A stretch of DNA of 9,880 bases from Anaerolineales bacterium UBA6663 (GTDB lineage: Bacteria; Chloroflexota; Anaerolineae; Anaerolineales; UBA6663), in NCBI GenBank assembly GCA_002455335.1, contig DKKP01000124.1, positions 2,173 through 12,052 on the forward strand, given 5' to 3'. The notes under the pieces are model-generated. The model did no database searches and had not been told where the DNA came from. It saw only the letters and a program-made list of their open reading frames with translations. A program made the position numbers and the translations under genes. Within the stretch, counting starts at the first letter, position 1, and each line of letters begins with the position of its first letter. This document shows positions 1 through 7,130 of this stretch, one piece after another.

Positions 1-22
1 TCGCGGCCTTTGCGTCTTCGCG
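1..22. repeat. Palindromic intergenic repeat, partial copy cut by the window edge
   Basis: This stretch matches 19 of 22 bases of the right arm of the large inverted repeat at 1157-1232 (shared core TGCGTCTTCGCG). It lies about 24 bp beyond the stop codon of the membrane-protein gene, the same placement relative to a stop as the complete copy. The other arm, if there is one, is outside the window. It is probably a dispersed REP-like element, but only part of it can be seen. Confidence 0.5.
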
Positions 23-45
23 ATCATCCTTGACTCACAACGCGC

Positions 46-1083
46 TTAAGTGACGGGTTCGGCGCTGACCACGCGCCTGGAGCGCGGGAGGTAGTACAGC
101 CGGTAGACCTCGCCCTGCAGGCTGGCCTGGTTCGCGGCATAGTTGGTGACGAAGCGCTGACCATCGATGACGTAGTAGAAGTGGCGCGTGGTCGTCCGGT
201 TGCTGTGTGAGACGACCTCGCGCTCGGTGAGTTTGCCCTCGATGGTCTCAAGTCGCCCGGCATTGAGGTCGCTGACATAGGGCCACTGCGTGAGGAACAG
301 CACCCCGAGCGCGAACACGGGCAACGCGCACAAACAGGGGATGAACCCGAGGAAGCCCCCGAGCGCTTCCCACGGCGAGCCCAACACCAGGAAGGCTAGA
401 GGCGTCAGCACGATCGGCGCGCCCAGCAACCCGAAGACCAGCGCGCTGTTCAAAAGACCGGCCGTCATCCGGCGGCGCTTCTGACCATCGCTCAGCATGA
501 GGTTACGGTTGGCGATCAGATCCTGGTCGTCGAAATCGAACGCGCCCTGAAGCGCCCGGCGGACCTCGGCGCTCGGCTCGCCGGCCAGATCGCCGAGGAC
601 AAGGCGCTCGGCGCCGACGATCGCGCGGCTGCCTTTGACCACATAGAATCGATAGCTTCCCGGAGGCAGCTCGAGGCGCCGTTCGACCAGGTCGAACACG
701 CCCGCATCCGTCACGCCCCGATAGCGATTGCCGCGCCAGACCAGGCGCCCTTCGACCTGGGTCACTTCACCCATCACCGCGTGGAACAGCTTGAGCAACA
801 GCGAACCGATGTAGACAGCCTGCGCGATGGAGCCCAAACAGGGCATCACAACCAGCGCCGCCGCCACCAGCAGCCCGAAAGGGCTGCCCAGGTTCTCGAT
901 CGCCGAGGCGGCCAGAAACAGCGGGGCCGCGATCACGCCGCAGCCGGCGATCAACCCAACAAAGCTCACGACGGCCAGCGGAAACCCGGCGCTCCACACA
1001 AGCACGCGTCGCTGGCGATCGGCCAGACGCCCGGTGCGATTGATCGAAATGAAGTGGGGATCAGCGAAGTCGTAGGCGGCCAA
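46..1083 (-). CDS. Internally duplicated four-helix membrane protein of unknown function
   Basis: I do not recognise a named family. From a TTG start the protein is 345 aa and consists of two copies of one unit. Copy 1 (about 2-164) has DFADPHFISIN at 5-15, hydrophobic stretches at 27-61 and 68-101, then a soluble part with VEGRL (110) and GSYRFYVVKGSR (142-153). Copy 2 (about 180-345) has FDFDDQDLIANR (182-193), helices at 207-235 and 240-265, then IEGKL (281) and EVYRLYYLPRSR (325-336). The ending (a short beta domain closing with YYLPRSRRVVSAEP) resembles the DUF3592 type of membrane protein, but this is a weak impression. The TTG at 1083 is chosen because GGAGGG lies 4 nt upstream. An ATG at 1305 would read through the 35-bp palindrome and into the neighbouring gene. 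It follows the two secreted enzymes on the same strand after a 152-bp gap, so co-transcription is possible but not shown. Confidence 0.72.
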   Translation of the reverse strand: MAAYDFADPHFISINRTGRLADRQRRVLVWSAGFPLAVVSFVGLIAGCGVIAAPLFLAASAIENLGSPFGLLVAAALVVMPCLGSIAQAVYIGSLLLKLFHAVMGEVTQVEGRLVWRGNRYRGVTDAGVFDLVERRLELPPGSYRFYVVKGSRAIVGAERLVLGDLAGEPSAEVRRALQGAFDFDDQDLIANRNLMLSDGQKRRRMTAGLLNSALVFGLLGAPIVLTPLAFLVLGSPWEALGGFLGFIPCLCALPVFALGVLFLTQWPYVSDLNAGRLETIEGKLTEREVVSHSNRTTTRHFYYVIDGQRFVTNYAANQASLQGEVYRLYYLPRSRRVVSAEPVT

Positions 1084-1087
1084 GCAA

Positions 1088-1093
1088 CCCTCC
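1088..1093 (-). promoter_or_regulatory. Ribosome binding site that supports a TTG start
   Basis: Read on the minus strand this is GGAGGG, 4 nt before TTG at 1083. No in-frame ATG lies near the beginning of the conserved duplicated unit, so this site decides the start of the membrane-protein gene. Confidence 0.55.
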
Positions 1094-1156
1094 AGCGGTT
1101 CCGACGTGGCCGGAAGGGTATGCGAAGCGCACCAAAAAGCAAATGGCCAAGCAGTC

Positions 1157-1232
1157 AGGCGACGCGCGAAGACGCGAAGTACGCGAAGCTTTCGCCAAAG
1201 CTTCGCGATCTCTGCGTCTTCGCGCCTCGCCT
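1157..1232. repeat. 35-bp inverted repeat with 6-nt loop (REP-like element or terminator)
   Basis: The arms at 1157-1191 and 1198-1232 pair at 30 of 35 positions around the loop TCGCCA. The right arm ends 3 bp from the stop codon of the DUF4091 gene (1236-1238), so the transcript of that gene would fold into a very strong hairpin directly after its stop. There is no T-run after the stem on the minus strand, so a classic intrinsic terminator is not supported. It may reduce read-through into the membrane-protein gene or protect the 3' end of the upstream message. A related arm occurs at 1-22 and a shorter core at 3985-4006. Confidence 0.8.
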
Positions 1233-1235
1233 GCC

Positions 1236-3944
1236 CTATTTGCGGATCAAGGGCAGACGTACGTCGAACGACGGCCAGATCACCAGGTTCGAGAGCTCCG
1301 ACCAATCGCCCTGGGCGCTCCGCGAGCGCTGGGCCAGGTACAGCGTCCCGCCGGTGTACGGCACAGTCGCCGCGGCGCTGCCCTGGCCCCCGGGCAGCGT
1401 GGCCACAAACAGCGGCGCGCTGCCCCAGTTCGCGGCCGTGAGCGGCGTGGTCGCATACCGGATCTCCTGGCTCTGCGCGACGCCGGTCGGCGTCCAGCTC
1501 AAGGCCAGCGCCACCGAACCCGCGCCCGGGGTCGCACCCGTCAGCCGCAGGTTCTGCACAGCCGGGTTGGCGGCCTCGATCTGCAAGTAGTTGAGCATCG
1601 TGTACTCGTCGAAGAGCCCCATCGCCATCGTCAGCTTGCGGTCGCTGACCGTCAGCGTGCGCGTGCGCACCAGATACGGCGCGGCCGGGGTCGTGGCCTC
1701 GTCGTTGACGAAGCTCACGCCCTCGATGTCGATCTTCTGGTGGCTATAGGTGCGCGCCTGCCAGCCGACCGAAACCGTAACGTTATAGACGCCGTTCGGC
1801 AGGTCGAATTCGAACGTCGCAGGCCGGCCCCAGTCGGAGTACAGGATGCTGCGCTGGAGCACGTTCGGGCCCGAGCCGAGATAGGTCGTCATCCAGTTGG
1901 CGCTCGGTGAGCTGTACCAGCCATAGCCCGCGGAGGCGCTGTAGTCGGCGGACCCGATCTTGAGGTAGGTCTTGCCGTCGACCACCAGCGGGTTGGCCGT
2001 CGGCTGGCCGGCCGGGTCCTGGAAGTTGAGGTAATAGTTGCCCGGCGCACCCTCAGCCCGCGGGTGCGTCGGTGGCGGCGAGATGTCCGGGATCGTCGCG
2101 ATCTCGCCGCCGAGCTTGAGCCCGATCAGGCGTCGCAGGTCGGCCATGAACCCGCTGTCGCGCGTGTAGCTGGCGAGCCCGGTGATGATCTTGTCGACCA
2201 GCGGGTCGGCGACGTTCACCTGCCCCGGCTGCGGCTGCCCGCCGGCGAGCAAGTACAGATACTCGTAGTCCTCGAGGCTGTCACGCATCAACTCAAACCG
2301 GATCGAGGGGACGAAGCGGTGGCCGTTCGAGCCGTACGCGATCGGCGTGTTGGCCGGCGACGGCGGATAAAGCATGAAGGTGTCGCCGTTGTGTCCCGAG
2401 GTCAGCGGGCTGGTCCACGGGTTTTGGCCCCAGTCGTTGAGCGAATAGTAGGCGATGCCGCGCGCCCGATACTTCCACAGGAACCAGCCCGTGAACTTGC
2501 TCTCGACGCCCGGATGGTCGAGCGTGATCGGGTTGAAATACGGCGAGCGCGTGCCATAGAGGAAGTAGATCCAGCTCTCCTCGCCGTGATTGAGCAATCG
2601 ATCGTGCGCGGCCGCCGGGTCGTACTCGTGGAGCACCGGCAGCCAGATGTCGATGTGCGCGTTCGGGTAACTGGCGTTCGCGTAGATCTCGGGCCGGGCG
2701 CCCTCGGAGACCATCAGCCTGACTCCCGGCGCCGCTTGATGGGCATAGCGCGAGTACCAGGCGACGGCGTTGTAGTCGGCCTGATCCTGCGGCTCGTTGG
2801 CGAAATAGTTGATCGCCTCATCGAGGTAACCGCGGCTGCTCAGATAGTTTTGCTGCGCGCTCAGATAGGCGAACCAGGCCTGGTTGTAGGCCGTGGTCGG
2901 GCTGCCGAGCCAATCGCCGCCCGAGCGGCTCTGCCCGCAGAACGTGGCCGGGCGTTGATCGAGCGACGAGTCGTTGTTCGCAAAGGACGAGGCCGTAAAC
3001 GTCGAAAAGCCTGTGCCGGCGTTGAACGGCGTCGTGAACGTTCCGGCGAGGAGCCCGCCGCCGCCCAGGTAGCGCTCGGCCAGGGCGTCGAAGCCCCAGA
3101 TGCCATAGGGATCGCTCAGCGTCTGCGTGCCGCAGTTGTAGTCGATGAACGGCGCCGCAAAGGTCCCGCCGCCGGTGAGCCCCCCGGGCCAGAGCACGCT
3201 GGTCGGCGTCAGCCGATGATCGATGAAGTATTGCTTGATCGCATCGACGTACGACCAGTACGCGGCGCCGGTGCCCGAGACGCCGTAAGCGCTCAGGATC
3301 GCCTGGTACGAGAAGTTCATCTGCGAGGCGACGTGCAGCTCGGCCGGGAGGGTGAAGTTGAAGACGTGCAGGCGCACCGGGATCGTCAGGCCGCCAATGT
3401 GTACCTGAGTGATGTAGTCGCCGGCCGGCGCGCCAGCGGGCACCGAGACGCTGAACCAGAAGGCCGTATTCTCGCCGGCGACCAGTGAAACCGAGGCGCC
3501 GTTGGCCAGCGGCCAGAGCGGATCGGGATACGGCCCGAGCCGGCCGAGGCTGTCGGAGACCTGGGTGATGTGGACGTACCTGACCTGATAGACCTCGGCC
3601 GTGATCCCGGAGCCGAAGGCGTCGATGCTAACCGTGGCGTTCTGCGACGCCGTCGGCCTGACCACGACCTGAAACGGCTCGAACTCGTTGCGCGCGGCGT
3701 AGACTCGCACCTCGGCGTCCGTGGCGGTCGGGATTGCCGCGTCCTTGAACACACGCTCGCTAGGTGGCGTGGTCCAGAGCTGCAGGCTCGCGGTCGACTG
3801 GGTCAGGCGATAGGTCGTGGGTTCGGTAGCGGCCGTGGTTGCCGCGACCGGCGACGGCGCCGGCCAGGCCAGGGCGAGGGCCGTCAGGCCAAGAAGTGCC
3901 CAGCGCCGCAGCCGGTCGACACGCAGTTCAGTGGTCTGATGCAT
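1236..3944 (-). CDS. Exported DUF4091/GH123-like glycoside hydrolase with malectin-like and Fn3-like modules
   Basis: The 902-aa product starts with a signal peptide (RLRR, then WALLGLTALALAW, cleavage near residue 36). An N-terminal beta domain holds AARNEFEPFQVVVRP (83-97). A barrel domain follows, then the DUF4091 signature: GIAYYSLNDWGQNPW (496-510), GDTFMLYPP (520-528), and PSIRFELMRD leading into EDYEYL (546-564). DUF4091 corresponds to the C-terminal part of GH123, whose founder is a beta-N-acetylgalactosaminidase. GH123 uses an adjacent Asp-Glu pair; here the matching place reads YFANEP, Asn383-Glu384, so the acid/base Glu is kept and the Asp is not. A malectin-like carbohydrate-binding domain (about 636-791), an Fn3-like domain (793-891) and the tail VRLPLIRK follow. 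The start at 3944 has GGAGGA 4 nt upstream; the ATG at 3956 has no properly spaced site. It lies 135 bp after the lyase gene on the same strand. The family call is firm, the substrate is inference. Confidence 0.9.
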   Translation of the reverse strand: MHQTTELRVDRLRRWALLGLTALALAWPAPSPVAATTAATEPTTYRLTQSTASLQLWTTPPSERVFKDAAIPTATDAEVRVYAARNEFEPFQVVVRPTASQNATVSIDAFGSGITAEVYQVRYVHITQVSDSLGRLGPYPDPLWPLANGASVSLVAGENTAFWFSVSVPAGAPAGDYITQVHIGGLTIPVRLHVFNFTLPAELHVASQMNFSYQAILSAYGVSGTGAAYWSYVDAIKQYFIDHRLTPTSVLWPGGLTGGGTFAAPFIDYNCGTQTLSDPYGIWGFDALAERYLGGGGLLAGTFTTPFNAGTGFSTFTASSFANNDSSLDQRPATFCGQSRSGGDWLGSPTTAYNQAWFAYLSAQQNYLSSRGYLDEAINYFANEPQDQADYNAVAWYSRYAHQAAPGVRLMVSEGARPEIYANASYPNAHIDIWLPVLHEYDPAAAHDRLLNHGEESWIYFLYGTRSPYFNPITLDHPGVESKFTGWFLWKYRARGIAYYSLNDWGQNPWTSPLTSGHNGDTFMLYPPSPANTPIAYGSNGHRFVPSIRFELMRDSLEDYEYLYLLAGGQPQPGQVNVADPLVDKIITGLASYTRDSGFMADLRRLIGLKLGGEIATIPDISPPPTHPRAEGAPGNYYLNFQDPAGQPTANPLVVDGKTYLKIGSADYSASAGYGWYSSPSANWMTTYLGSGPNVLQRSILYSDWGRPATFEFDLPNGVYNVTVSVGWQARTYSHQKIDIEGVSFVNDEATTPAAPYLVRTRTLTVSDRKLTMAMGLFDEYTMLNYLQIEAANPAVQNLRLTGATPGAGSVALALSWTPTGVAQSQEIRYATTPLTAANWGSAPLFVATLPGGQGSAAATVPYTGGTLYLAQRSRSAQGDWSELSNLVIWPSFDVRLPLIRK
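1272..1568 (-). other. Fn3-like domain near the C-terminus of the DUF4091 protein
   Basis: Residues about 793-891 start with VQNLRLTG and contain VALALSWTPTG, QEIRYATTPLT and LYLAQRSRSAQGDWSELSN, the strand and spacing pattern of a fibronectin type III fold. It links the carbohydrate-binding module to the terminal tail and is probably a spacer. Confidence 0.7.
1572..2039 (-). other. Malectin-like carbohydrate-binding module of the DUF4091 protein
   Basis: Residues about 636-791 begin YYLNFQDPAGQPTANPLVVDG, include GYGWYSSPS, FEFDLPNGVYNVTVSVGWQA and HQKIDIEGV, and end MLNYLQIEAA. This order (NF, GYGW, tF..dlPnG.Y.Vtv.vG, veG, lnyl.Ie) is typical of galactose-binding-like or malectin-like domains attached to carbohydrate-active enzymes. 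The ligand cannot be read from the sequence. Confidence 0.75.
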
Positions 3945-3948
3945 CCAT

Positions 3949-3954
3949 TCCTCC
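3949..3954 (-). promoter_or_regulatory. Ribosome binding site of the DUF4091 gene
   Basis: Minus-strand GGAGGA, 4 nt before the ATG at 3944. It lies inside the reading frame that would begin at the upstream ATG (3956), which supports the downstream start. Confidence 0.65.
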
Positions 3955-3984
3955 ATCCTCGAACCCCACCCGATACGATGCGTG

Positions 3985-4006
3985 ACCGCGCAGACGCGAA
4001 GCGCTC
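3985..4006. repeat. Possible degenerate copy of the intergenic palindrome core
   Basis: The 136-bp gap between the lyase stop and the next start contains CGCGCAGACGCGAAGCGC, which shares AGACGCGAAG with the left arm at 1157-1191. No convincing second arm was found. It could be a decayed copy or chance similarity in GC-rich sequence. Confidence 0.3.
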
Positions 4007-4079
4007 GTGGACCCGAAAACGGTGTTCGGCGCCCCGCCTCTTCGTGGCGAACGGCCCGACCCGGCGGCGCGAGACTCGC

Positions 4080-7000
4080 TCACTTCCGCACGCTGGGCAG
4101 ATACAGCCGCGGGCCCTGGACGATCAGGACCGTCCCCTGCGCCGAGGACCTCACGCGCAGGCCGCCGGCACTGGCCGTGCTTAGCGTCACGGTCTGCGCC
4201 CCAACCGTGTAGGAATAGTCGACGTTCGGCGCCAGGTCGAGCGCCAGGATCTTGAGGCCGGCGGTCGCGGGGACCGTCACCGACGCGTTGGTCAGCGCGC
4301 CGGGCGCATTGGCGAAGAGCACAAGCCAATCGCCGATCACGGCCCCACTGACGCCGGCGCCCTGCACCAGCTGCGTGGCGACGCGCGGCTGGCCGGGGTC
4401 GGTCACGTGGAAGACGTTCAAGAAGTTGTCGAGCAATTGCGGCTGGGCCGCCTCGACCTCGATCGTCCACTGGCCCAGGCTCTCGTCCTTGCCGTAGCTG
4501 TCGGCCGCGCCGTCGGTGTGCGGCGCGAAACTGTAGAGCTGCCCGGCGGCGTTCTCGGCGTCGAAGTAATGCGGCACAGAGAGGATCAGGTTGTCGACGC
4601 TCATATCGGTCGTGGTGATGCTCGTGATCCGCTGCCAGTGATAGCTCGAGTTCTCGAGCGGCCGCAGGATGTAGTAACCCCAGACCTGGTCCGGGGCATA
4701 GCCGCCGGCGACGAAGAGTGTGTCGGCGTTGTTGCCCGTGATGAGCACGTCGCCCGATGGGCCACCGCGCAGCCGCAGGACGTAGCCCGCCCACTGGTCC
4801 GTGACCCAGCGCCGGGACGTGTCGCGCAGGCTGGTCGTCGTCTTGGACGTCGGCGAACCGGTGACATAGGTCTGCACCGTGCCGTCGAACGTGATCACCT
4901 CGCTGACGCCCACGCCCTCGGCCGCATCGCCGGAAAGGGTCAATGACCCCTGGACATCGCCGCCCACGGCAAAGAGCTCGAGCCAGCGCGGGATATCGGT
5001 CTGCAGGATGCTGGCCCCGGCGATCGGCTGGCCCGGGCGCAGCGGTTGCCCTTGCGTCAACACCGTGTCACCGCCGCGGATGGTCACCGTGTTTTGCGTC
5101 GGCAGGAGGACGTCGAGATACGCCACGGTCTGCGGGTCCGTGATGGTCATCGCACGTTCGTTTGTGTATTGACGCATCCCCAGATCGGTGGCCGTCGGGG
5201 TGCCGCTCCCTGAGGCCGGCGGCACGGTGTGGATGGTCCAGACCTTGCGATACGAGGCGTCGACGCTGCGGACCCGGTCGAAGACGACGACGACGTCCGG
5301 CCGCAGGTACAGAAACTCGCGCTCGAAATAGTCGATCTTGCGGGTGTAGGCCGCGGCGCCGTCGCCGACCGAGTAGGTGTACAGCCCGGGCACGTGCTCG
5401 AAGCGCGTGACGTCGGCCACCTCGCACTCGCCCAGCGGATAGGCGCTGCAGTCGTTACGGGCAACGGCGCTGCCGCAGCCGTCGGTGCTGAAGCAACCGT
5501 CGGTGGCCGAGATCGGGGTCTCGAAGAGCTGGCCGCCGAAGTTGTCACTCGGGACAAGCGGCGGCCCCGTGTGCAGCGCGCCGACGACGCCGCCGGCGCC
5601 GATGTCGAAGCGCTCGAGCGGATCGAAGATCTTGAGCGTGTTCTTCGACAGGCTGCGGACGGCGTACCAGTGGTGCTGTTCGTTGTCGGCGTCGAAGCGG
5701 ATGCGCGCGCCCGCGTGCGGGATGAGGTCGACCCCGCGGTGCAGGATGAAGCTGTTGGCGTCCTCGTAGCGCCGGCTGATCCCCTCGCCGGCGACGAAGA
5801 CCGCGAAGAGCGCGTCGTTCGACCAATCCTCGCGCATGCTCACCAGGCCCGGCCCGTTGAAGTACATGGCCGTCGGGTTGCTCGACGGCGCGGCGCTGCC
5901 CAGACCGTCGTCGTGGAAGATCAGGTCAAAGTACATGCCGTCGTACGGCGCGCCGCACAGCTCGCGCTGGCGGGCCTCAGAGAAGTAATACTGCATGCGC
6001 GGATCGCGGTACAGCCAGGCGGTGAGCGCCACGGCATCCGGGTTGGGCTGATCGGCCCCGGTGCGCGTATACCAGATGCGCGCGATCTCGTGGGTCTCGG
6101 TGCCCGCCCGCCGGCACCAGCGGTCGGTCTCGGCGTAGTCGGCCCAGTGGGGCACCTGCAGGTTCTGATAGAACGTCGCGCGATACTTGTCGTGGAGCAT
6201 GACCGAGTAGCGGTCCTGGCCGGTGAGCATCAGGAACTCGGCCAGCACGAACACGCTGTGGGCCTCTTCAGAGATGTCGTAGCCGATGTTGTCGTACATG
6301 CCGCCGAAGCTTCCCGGCAGCGCGCTGTTGTAGGTCGGGTCGCCGGCGACGCGGTTCTCGATCCGCTGGAAGTACCCGGTCGGGCTCAGCTCTTTGTCGA
6401 CGATGGCCAGGTAGTTGTTCGTGTTGAAGCGGTTGTACACAGTCGGCTGGGCGACGACATTGGGATGCGACAGCATCTCGCTATAAGCAAAGGCGCCGGC
6501 GTAGGCCAGCGCACGGGCGACGCCGTAAGCGCTGTGATAGCCCCAGCCGACCTCGGCCGGGGTGCGGTTCGACTGGTTGATCGAATCCCAATACCAGATG
6601 TCGCTGTTGGCCGAGACGCGTTGCATGATGTTGAGCTTGACCGAGGCCGGCACGTCGTTCCAGAGGATGTCGACCGAATACAGCTCGTCGAGGCCCGGGT
6701 CGCCCGAGGTCGGGCGTCGGCTCAGCCAGCGGTTGAGATACGTGGCGTTCCCGGTGGCCTTGTAGATCAGCGCCAGGTTGACCAGATCCACATCCTGGTT
6801 CGCGTCCTCGCGGGCCTTGATCAGGCCGAACCAACGGCTGTAGGGCTCGCGCGCGGCGGGGCCGGTCATGCGCGCGATCGTGGTCTGGAGCAGCTCCGGC
6901 GTCAGCAGGACCCGCGGATGGGTCGCGCGCAGCGTGAACGCCTGGCCGGCATCCAGCCAGCCGTCGCAATCCTCGTCGAGGGCGTTAGCGGCGACCTCGG

Positions 7001-7130
7001 CCCCCGCGGGGCGGCAGTCGCCGGCCAGGGCGTTGGCGACGGGCGCGGGTTGCGCTCCGGTCGGCGGCTGAAGGCAGACGAGCCCCAAGACGACCACGAG
7101 AAAACGGATGAAGGGGCGACGCAACGACAT
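4080..7130 (-). CDS. Exported heparinase II/III-like polysaccharide lyase, multimodular
   Basis: The 1016-aa product begins with a signal peptide (MSLRRPFIRFLVVVLGLVCL, cleavage near residue 26). Residues 35-60 form a MopE-like metal-binding motif. An alpha/alpha-toroid follows, starting THPRVLLTPELL (70-81), with YHSAYG (198-203) and MYDNIGYDISEEAHS (278-292), where Tyr284 and His291 are candidate catalytic residues. The heparinase II/III beta-sandwich has DANSFILHRG (457-466), NTLKIFDPLERF (497-508) and FLYLRPDVVVVFDRV (606-620). A four-cysteine loop lies at 546-569. An unrelated beta module (about 753-822) interrupts the C-terminal half, which resumes with LGQWTIEVEAA (885) and LDNFLNVFHV (900). 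The tail is LYLPSVRK. Family members cleave uronic-acid polymers (heparin, alginate and others) by beta-elimination; the substrate here is unknown. The ATG at 7130 is chosen because the signal peptide begins there, though it lacks a good ribosome binding site. It is first of three same-strand genes. Confidence 0.9.
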   Translation of the reverse strand: MSLRRPFIRFLVVVLGLVCLQPPTGAQPAPVANALAGDCRPAGAEVAANALDEDCDGWLDAGQAFTLRATHPRVLLTPELLQTTIARMTGPAAREPYSRWFGLIKAREDANQDVDLVNLALIYKATGNATYLNRWLSRRPTSGDPGLDELYSVDILWNDVPASVKLNIMQRVSANSDIWYWDSINQSNRTPAEVGWGYHSAYGVARALAYAGAFAYSEMLSHPNVVAQPTVYNRFNTNNYLAIVDKELSPTGYFQRIENRVAGDPTYNSALPGSFGGMYDNIGYDISEEAHSVFVLAEFLMLTGQDRYSVMLHDKYRATFYQNLQVPHWADYAETDRWCRRAGTETHEIARIWYTRTGADQPNPDAVALTAWLYRDPRMQYYFSEARQRELCGAPYDGMYFDLIFHDDGLGSAAPSSNPTAMYFNGPGLVSMREDWSNDALFAVFVAGEGISRRYEDANSFILHRGVDLIPHAGARIRFDADNEQHHWYAVRSLSKNTLKIFDPLERFDIGAGGVVGALHTGPPLVPSDNFGGQLFETPISATDGCFSTDGCGSAVARNDCSAYPLGECEVADVTRFEHVPGLYTYSVGDGAAAYTRKIDYFEREFLYLRPDVVVVFDRVRSVDASYRKVWTIHTVPPASGSGTPTATDLGMRQYTNERAMTITDPQTVAYLDVLLPTQNTVTIRGGDTVLTQGQPLRPGQPIAGASILQTDIPRWLELFAVGGDVQGSLTLSGDAAEGVGVSEVITFDGTVQTYVTGSPTSKTTTSLRDTSRRWVTDQWAGYVLRLRGGPSGDVLITGNNADTLFVAGGYAPDQVWGYYILRPLENSSYHWQRITSITTTDMSVDNLILSVPHYFDAENAAGQLYSFAPHTDGAADSYGKDESLGQWTIEVEAAQPQLLDNFLNVFHVTDPGQPRVATQLVQGAGVSGAVIGDWLVLFANAPGALTNASVTVPATAGLKILALDLAPNVDYSYTVGAQTVTLSTASAGGLRVRSSAQGTVLIVQGPRLYLPSVRK
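4665..4874 (-). other. Beta module inserted in the C-terminal half of the lyase
   Basis: Residues about 753-822 read YVTGSPTSKTTTSLRDTS, then RRWVTDQWAGYVLRL, GGPSGDVLITGNNADTLFV and WGYYIL. This pattern (TtsL.Dts..W..nqwaGy.lrl..G......I.gN.a.tL.v) is a small all-beta repeat unit that I know from many unrelated surface and tail-type proteins. It is not part of the standard heparinase II/III fold and sits between segments that do look like that fold. Confidence 0.6.
6951..7028 (-). other. MopE-like putative metal-binding motif at the lyase N-terminus
   Basis: Residues 35-60, just after the signal peptide, contain GDCRPAGAEVA and NALDEDCDGWLDAG. This matches the short 'putative metal-binding motif' known from MopE-type proteins (pattern DC...pGA.E.cN..DeDCDG.iD). 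The two cysteines and the acidic loop suggest a disulfide-linked calcium site. The first part is shorter than usual. Confidence 0.6.

Noticed and set aside
1084..1305. N-terminal extension of the membrane protein from an ATG at 1305
   Set aside because: It would overlap the end of the DUF4091 gene and translate the 35-bp palindrome; the duplicated unit begins only after 1083.
2064..3488. A 474-codon open frame on the plus strand
   Set aside because: Antisense to the DUF4091 gene; low-complexity composition and no recognisable family.
7068..7080. Lipoprotein signal at the Cys in LGLVCLQPP of the lyase
   Set aside because: The residue before the Cys is Val, not Gly, Ala or Ser, so it does not fit a lipobox.
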